Source: Ichthyophonus hoferi (Eukaryota > Opisthokonta > Ichthyosporea > Ichthyophonida > Ichthyophonidae). From it: 25,928 nucleotides of DNA. Made by a program: the position numbers and the translations under genes. The DNA lies in NCBI GenBank assembly GCA_002751075.1, contig NAOQ01000313.1:1-25928 (forward strand), given 5' to 3'. Under the pieces are notes generated by a model. It was not told the DNA's origin and made no database searches. It was given only the letters and a program-made list of their open reading frames with translations. This document shows positions 20,221-25,928 of this stretch, one piece after another (position 1 is the first letter of the stretch; every line of letters begins with the position of its first letter).

Positions 20221-21579
20221 ACAATGCTTATACGCTTATTATTTTATTGTGTACATATAACTGGTATAACACTTATAACATTATAAATCATTTGAATGAT
20301 AGGTGTACTTCATTTAGCTCCAGCTGGTTCTGGGTTATTTTTACTGTACTTTAAGTAATGAATATGATTGGTTAAATATATGTTTGAATTTTTGTAACAT
20401 ATTTTAAAACTAGATATTTAATTAAAATGTGTTTAAATTTGATTATGATGTTTTTAATCCAATGAGTGTTCGTTATTAAAGATTATAAAGTTGCAAAATA
20501 TGTACTCTGAAAATTCTTATTAATTACTAGGCCTTGTAATTGGTAATGAACCAATGACGGATAGGATTTTCTTAATTAACCCTTTATAATTTTTTGTGTT
20601 ACAATTGCCTATCTTATTGGCATGATGTATCATGGTGCGTGGGAAGAATTCTATATTTGACTGGTTCGGGGTATATCAAGTAGTCAGGTTGAACCAACTG
20701 ACTTGCACTATGTAGTTGACAATTACTTACATATGGTAGAAATAATACCTATAATCTGTGAGGTGTACACTTACATCTAGTGAGGAAACCTTTATGTACA
20801 TACTATATTACTAGTGAAAATATACTGAGACTATAAGAGATCACAGCAATGGTGTGATTGGTATTTGCATGGTTAGTATATAGTCTATCAAAACCTATTA
20901 TTCTTATTTACATACACTAAATCCATACTTGATATTATGAGATACTTACATGTTCAATTTAGTTGATATTGTTATCTATATCTCCGGTTCCTAACTATAC
21001 TCCATTTTAATCACGCATATATATATACTACTTATTATTTTCTTTTTCTCATTAAAATATCCCAATAAAATCTATATTGAACTTAATATACATATCATTT
21101 TATACTAGTTGTAAAGCAATTGAAGTAATTTCTATAATATGTTAAGCAAATATGTTTAGTTATCCCTTACCTCTGGAAGCATATTGCATACGTCGCAAAT
21201 GGATAAACTATTTAGGCAATTGCAAGTGATTCTGATTGGGTCCATTGCTTCCAATTATATTGAGTAGATCAAGTGGTCATAGAAGCTGGTTACCAATGAG
21301 AATATAGGTAATTTGGTGTAGAAATGAGAAGGGTAAAAGATTAGTCCAAGTTGGAACAAATAATAAAAGGTATTTATTTGTAAAGCTGTTGTAGAGACAA
21401 CTCTAAGAATGATCATTGATGATCATTAAAGTAGCCTCACTGCATTACCTTATCTTACGTATCAATTCATGTAACATTACTCTATTAATGATTACTGCTT
21501 TAATTAACGCTATCCGTTTGTATAAAAATCTGTGCGACTGGCCCACCGCTTTCGGGATCTCCAATTGAACATCGTATAG
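20221..21579. other. convergent intergenic region, no gene seen
   Basis: About 1.36 kb 3' of the DUF2358 stop. It is AT-rich but nearly free of tandem repeats, and has three TGATTGG words (about 20362, 20858 and 21230). A 20-bp palindrome lies at 21408-21427. No canonical AATAAA signal could be tied to the DUF2358 3' end. No convincing ORF. Confidence 0.5.
21408..21427. repeat. 20-bp perfect palindrome
   Basis: AATGATCAT, a 2-base centre TG, then ATGATCATT. Possibly a binding site or the 3' hairpin of a transcript; no further support. Confidence 0.6.
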
Positions 21580-22150
21580 TTATAGTAGCTGATCATGCTG
21601 AGGCCGCAGTAGTGTAGGCACTTGATCTGATCTATCCTTAAGACTCAGTTGTGGTAGAGGTGCTATAGAAGGAATATATACCGACTCTCTAGGTAACTGG
21701 ATAATGGTGAGATCTTGAGCACCCTGGATATAGAAACATAGAGGACACTAGTAAGATGTGTAGATATTATTACGTATAATAAGCAAGATAAAAGTAAGCA
21801 CAGTCCAAGAGACTACCTTAGATTTAACAATACATAGAATATATTGTGTATTCTCATACAAATAAATCAAGAATCATTTGAACATATTAAATATATTCCG
21901 ACAATATATATATAACATAAACACAATAACGACCACACTTGATCAAAGTCATATTTATTTTAATATCTCGTGCTACCAGCACATAGATAAGAGATAACTA
22001 TATGAGAGATCATTGAAGATCAAATAATACAAGCATGATAACGCAAAACATATACCTCAATAGAGGTATAGTTATCATCTATTATACAATATGATATATA
22101 TAGTTTCACCAGCACCTCTCTCTCATTCACCCTTGCCTTATTTTGAAAAA
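21580..22150 (-). CDS. two candidate exons of an unidentified gene downstream of TOM40
   Basis: Minus strand. The terminal exon 21580-21723 follows a good acceptor (TTCTATATCCAG) and encodes GAQDLTIIQLPRESVYIP, then a Pro/Leu/Gln-rich tail ending RPQHDQLL and TAA. An in-phase exon at 22056-22150 (acceptor CTTTAG, donor GAG/GTATAT) encodes ARVNEREVLVKLYISYC and DDNYTSIE. Together they give 78 residues with coding-like composition and higher GC than the surroundings. No starting exon was found: the piece must begin between here and the TOM40 poly(A) signal, or be an alternative end of a longer transcript. No family recognised. Confidence 0.38.
22051..22070. repeat. perfect 8-bp hairpin over a candidate splice donor
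   Basis: TATACCTC-AATA-GAGGTATA. On the minus strand the GAG/GTATA donor of the candidate exon 22056-22150 lies in the 3' arm of the stem. Confidence 0.7.
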
Positions 22151-22235
22151 CTAAAGCTTATCTATCATCTATCTACCCGCCCCTATTGGGTAGCTGTAAA
22201 ATATCCAATCACTAACTACATTAATATAGATTTAC

Positions 22236-22241
22236 TTTATT
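22236..22241 (-). terminator. poly(A) signal of TOM40
   Basis: AATAAA on the minus strand, about 57 bp beyond the TOM40 stop codon. It supports 22298 as the true end of the gene. Confidence 0.6.
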
Positions 22242-22297
22242 TCAACCAATAACCATCTGGCATTTAAAAGTAATTTGGCATGTAGTAGTAGCTATAT

Positions 22298-25200
22298 TTA
22301 AGCACCCAGCATAAAACCTATGCCAAAGAAGTTCTTGCCAGTCATGTGATCCAAAGAACCTGATAGGACGAGCGACAGCATGGGTGCAATCTTGTTCTCA
22401 ACCACAGCTGATATAACACCCTTGCTATCCAACTATGGTAGGATAGAATAAGGAGTAGGGAGGAAGGATTGGTAAGAATGCTTGCAGATTCTAAACCATA
22501 CACCACAACCCATACAAGCTCTATGACTTCAGTAATACATAATAAGCAATTCCATAGTTTTGAACAAAAAAGATAGAGATATATGAATATGAGGTAATAG
22601 ACTGTTGAAAAGGATATGAGATGCAACACAATGTAACACAACTACACGTATTAAACAATAAATTGATGTAGGTATATGTATGGATATGCATATATATATC
22701 AGTATTTATCCTATCCCTAACGCCATATGAACCATAACACTATAAATAACTACCAATGGGGAGCCACCTACCTGTCCCCTTACAACCTGAGTCCTAAGAT
22801 CAAACTGGTATCCTACTGTAACCTGACTCTCTTTAGTCGAAACGTTGGCCTCTAGCTCTGTAGCAAGCGACACCTACGGTACGGTATGTTATAGGTTAGC
22901 ATATTAAAATATATAGGCCAATAAAAATGTACACAAAAATATATGTATGGCTGGTAGGTTATCGGATAGTTATATAGTGATAAAATACATACATTAGACA
23001 TGAAACTAAATAGGCCAATAAAAATATACATATAAATTTACGTAGGGTTGGTTAACAGCTATTTACATAATGGTTCATATATATATAAATATAAATGCAA
23101 TTATATAAAAACACACATAATCTTTATTTTATGACCACGAACTCGCCAAAACCGAGACAAGTAAAAGTATGTGGTTTCACTATAATTCCGACCAATCACT
23201 ACAGCTACATACGAAACAATCATTCATCCTATAGGGGACAATGAAGCATAGTTTATTGCTTAAATAGCGGGCCATATACATATGTCATAGATTGCTGCCT
23301 ATCATTAAAATTAATAATACTACGTCATATATAGTTATTAATACATGCAGTCACCATGGATATGATTAGTGGTTTAAATGAACTATATAGGCAAAAGCAA
23401 TGACACTAACTTGTACATACAGATGTATATATACATATACATACACATACATATACATACACACACCCCTACCTTCTCATTAACTCTATGCAGATAAGAG
23501 GCCATCACATTGCCCATGGGAGAGGCGGTCATAGTAAAGCTACCCTTCTCCGATCTATATCTACCAGCAAAGGATATACCCGCATCTTTCATACCACCCT
23601 GGAACTGGTACAGCATTTCACCTAGTGTATGTGTGTATATATGTGTATAGTGTAGTATATTATAGTATATGTGTATGCAGGAAGGTATGTGTGAGTAGAT
23701 GTAAGTTTATGTATGTATGTATATATATATATTAGTATAGGCATACAATAACATGATAGTATAATAATATAGTAGTATTATAAAATAACAATGTCTATAC
23801 ACGCATATATACACTTACCTCCCAAAGCAAAGTTTTTAGTAATACTTTGGAAGTAGCTCGCAACGAGAGAGCCACTGTTACCAAGTAGGTCAGGGTTTAT
23901 AAGCTAGAGGGGTGAGGGGAGTAGGGAAGAGTTGGTATATAGGTAAGTGTGTGAAAGTATAGTACAGCGGTATGATAGTGTGATAATATAATAGTATAAT
24001 AGCGTAATAGATTCATAATATAAGGATACTTCTAATATACCATATATATATGCATTTCATAATATGCCCCATTATACATTAACCAATAAATAGGTTCCAT
24101 TATAATTAATTATAATTATATACCTTGACATTGGCATCAAAGTCCTTTCCGCGGTATCCTAATTCAACTGTTTTAACTTCGGCGGCTCCTGCAGTCTAGA
24201 TAATCATTATGACGTTAATATAACGTTAATAATGACATGTATACCATATAGAGCAATGATATAATCTACATAATTTAAGTATATATTACATACCTATATA
24301 CAATAATAATATGATGTTAATATGATGCCTATACCATATGTAGTAATAATATAACTTATATCATATAATCATATATTACATACCCATATCCAATAAGAAT
24401 ATCATGTCACTATGACGCCTATACCTTACACCGCAGTGATACAATAAATTATAAATATATAAATAAAATACGATTGACCCTTTACCAACCCACTACCAAA
24501 GACTTGACAATGAGAGTAAGAGAAAGAGAGAGAGATATAATGATACCTGGTATACGAACTTGGCCTTTAGCGCCTTGGTAAGGTTGTAGTGAATTTGGGC
24601 CATGAGATTACCCTCTGTGTCAATGTCACTGACTAGCACAGGCGAGGCATTCTAGGGAGATAGGGTGGTATGTGTGTATGTGTATAGTTAGGAGAAAAAA
24701 AGAAAGAAATGGAGAGAAAGAGAAAGAAAGAAAGAGCACAATCGTTTAATAGAGTGCACACCCATATATGACTGAGACTAAATAAACACACATATATATA
24801 TATACTGTCCCTATAACGCTAATATTTCACAAGTAAACACGTGCGTGAACTCTTTCTCCTACTAAATATACATATGCATGATAATACACCAATAAACATC
24901 TGTATTTCATTTATAATTTATACCAGGGAGTACCTACTCCTTACCTTTTCTCTTCCAATAGTAAAATCGTTTTAAATTTTAAAATGCTATACTAATAATA
25001 TATATCACAAACAAATGGCTCCTAAACACTTGCACAAAACGCCGGATTCAAAACCCTTCAATCAACTTAAATATCTTAAATACAAATCCCGGTAGAATTA
25101 ATTAATGCTCAGTAGTTGTGACCCGTTCTGATTGATTAAGTTCAAAAGAAGTATAGTTATAAAACAAATTTTATAACCAAGGCAAGCCAATCAAATTACC

Positions 25201-25427
25201 TCCTCTACCAATAGAATTAAAATTATAATTGTAATAAGTTGTCTAGAAACACATAAAAGCACATACCTCTGGATTCGCAGCAGATGCACCTCCAACATAT
25301 GTTGCCCCAAAGTGCATTCCTGATTGGTCGCCCATAGTGATAGTGTGCGACACTTGGAATTGATTGGATAGGGCCTTGCTGGTTGCAAATTTCATACCAT
25401 CAATAAGATAGGCGCTGGGTAAGATAC
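22298..25427 (-). CDS. TOMM40: TOM40, mitochondrial outer-membrane import channel (N-terminal exons outside window)
   Basis: Seven minus-strand exons: 25267-25427, 24547-24651, 24124-24195, 23819-23903, 23473-23621, 22772-22873 and 22298-22432. All are GT-AG and in phase, giving ~268 residues up to TAA. The first is entered in phase 1, so at least one exon lies beyond the right edge. Family blocks in order: MKFATSKALSNQFQVSHT, HFGATYVGG, PVLVSDIDTEGNLMAQI, VELGYRGKDFDANVK, PDLLGNSGSLVASYFQSIT, ISFAGRYRSEKGSFTMT, TVGYQFDLR, VRGQLDSKGVISAVVE and a final strand GKNFFGIGFMLGA. These align with human TOMM40 (GLSNHFQVNHT, HFGVTYVG, DSNWIVGATLE). The LDSKGVISAVVE block is closer in feel to fungal Tom40 (IDSNGVVSSLLE). 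Known role: 19-stranded beta-barrel pore of the TOM complex, entry gate for nuclear-encoded mitochondrial proteins; the last strand carries the beta-signal read by SAM. Confidence 0.95.
22874..23472 (-). other. TOM40 intron before the penultimate exon
   Basis: A 599-nt intron, AT-rich, with a phrase close to GGCCAATAAAAAT(G/A)TACA at about 22917 and 23012 and CATA runs near 23420-23465. No gene. Confidence 0.65.
23622..23818 (-). other. TOM40 intron with TATG/GTATAATA repeats
   Basis: A 197-nt intron with TGTGTATA runs and, at about 23752-23785, the ATGATAGTATAATA words of the PIGP satellite. The next intron upstream (23904-24123) has the same words at about 23958-24010. Confidence 0.65.
24196..24546 (-). 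other. TOM40 intron with ~115-bp imperfect duplication
   Basis: A 351-nt intron. The phrase (A/T)ATGA(C/T)G-TTAATAT and later TATACCATAT-AG recur in order at about 24208-24300 and 24310-24400, suggesting an old tandem duplication. No gene. Confidence 0.45.
24652..25266 (-). other. TOM40 intron with purine-rich tract
   Basis: A 615-nt intron with a GAAAGAAAGA purine tract at about 24690-24735 and ATATAT runs. One CCAATCA word lies at 25187. No gene. Confidence 0.65.
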
Positions 25428-25928
25428 CTGTGAGAGAGGGAGGATAGAAGAGGAAGAGAGAGAGAGAGAGAAAAGGAGAGGGAAGTAAGAATAGAATAAT
25501 GACATATATTCTCTAAACATAGGCAATGACTTCTCTATGTGTCTCTTTATATACCCCCATCCATATGCTCCTCTTTCACCTGTACAAATGTAAGCACATT
25601 TGTCCTTTTACCTCTAGGTATTATAATTATTAAGATACCAGTAAAGTTAATATAAAACAATAAGCATGATGCCCTAGTATCCAATAATGGTATACCTTAG
25701 TGCCCTCCTATATCCAAGTATTATGAATTTAGTTCGAAAATGTTATGAAATATATAAATTAATCCCGAATATGATCAGTGTAAATACATTAAATCAATGT
25801 TGATTGAACTAATATTGAGTGAAGGTTGACTAGACACAACTATCTTCCTTCAACCAGATGGTATAATAATATAATGTTAATGTATGCCAAAGATCTACTA
25901 TATTCTACCAATAGCCACTCTAAAAGTT
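25428..25928 (-). other. TOM40 intron running off the right edge
   Basis: At least 501 nt upstream of the first visible exon. On the minus strand it ends in a long CT-rich tract (GA run at about 25448-25480 on the plus strand) leading to the CTCACAG acceptor. No exon for the TOM40 N-terminus is visible. Confidence 0.65.

Noticed and set aside
1-25928. tRNA, rRNA, CRISPR array, riboswitch or bacterial operon
   Set aside because: No cloverleaf, rRNA-like block or spaced direct repeats were seen; the spliced genes show a eukaryotic nuclear genome.

Overview
The window is nuclear DNA of a eukaryote. It is AT-rich (roughly 30 % GC by eye), its genes are cut into many short exons, and every junction I rebuilt is GT-AG. 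Introns run from about 180 to 1,180 nt and are full of low-complexity tandem repeats. Four host genes can be rebuilt exon by exon with agreeing splice phases: an SPT2-like histone chaperone, PIGP (GPI-anchor synthesis), a C6orf136/DUF2358 protein and TOM40 (mitochondrial import pore). This set suggests an opisthokont or close relative. TOM40's C-terminal part looks about as fungal as animal, so I do not name a lineage.

Layout. SPT2 (minus strand) starts at 4525, runs leftwards through nine exons and leaves the window at base 1. From about 4.5 to 9.8 kb no gene is recognised. This stretch holds several small open frames on both strands, three TATAAAAG boxes and a CpG-rich hairpin, and it is poorer in simple repeats than the rest. 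PIGP (minus, five exons) fills 9854-13753; its second intron carries about 0.76 kb of an 8-bp satellite. A ~0.9 kb divergent spacer separates it from the DUF2358 gene (plus, probably eight exons, 14679-20220), whose first intron contains a 592-base assembly gap. Two candidate exons of an unidentified minus-strand gene lie at 21580-22150. TOM40 (minus, 22298-25427) enters from the right edge; its last seven exons are here and its N-terminus is outside.

How the genes relate. TOM40 is mitochondrial and the DUF2358 protein has a basic, Ser/Arg-rich N-terminus that could be a mitochondrial presequence. SPT2 acts on chromatin and PIGP in the ER membrane. Nothing suggests an operon or a pathway cluster.

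The most unusual signals are: the CCAAT-box word TGATTGG/CCAATCA, about ten times more common than base composition predicts; complementary pentamer repeats flanking one DUF2358 exon; two splice-consistent N-termini for DUF2358; a 51-bp coding minisatellite in SPT2; and the unassigned small-ORF island at 5-9.7 kb.
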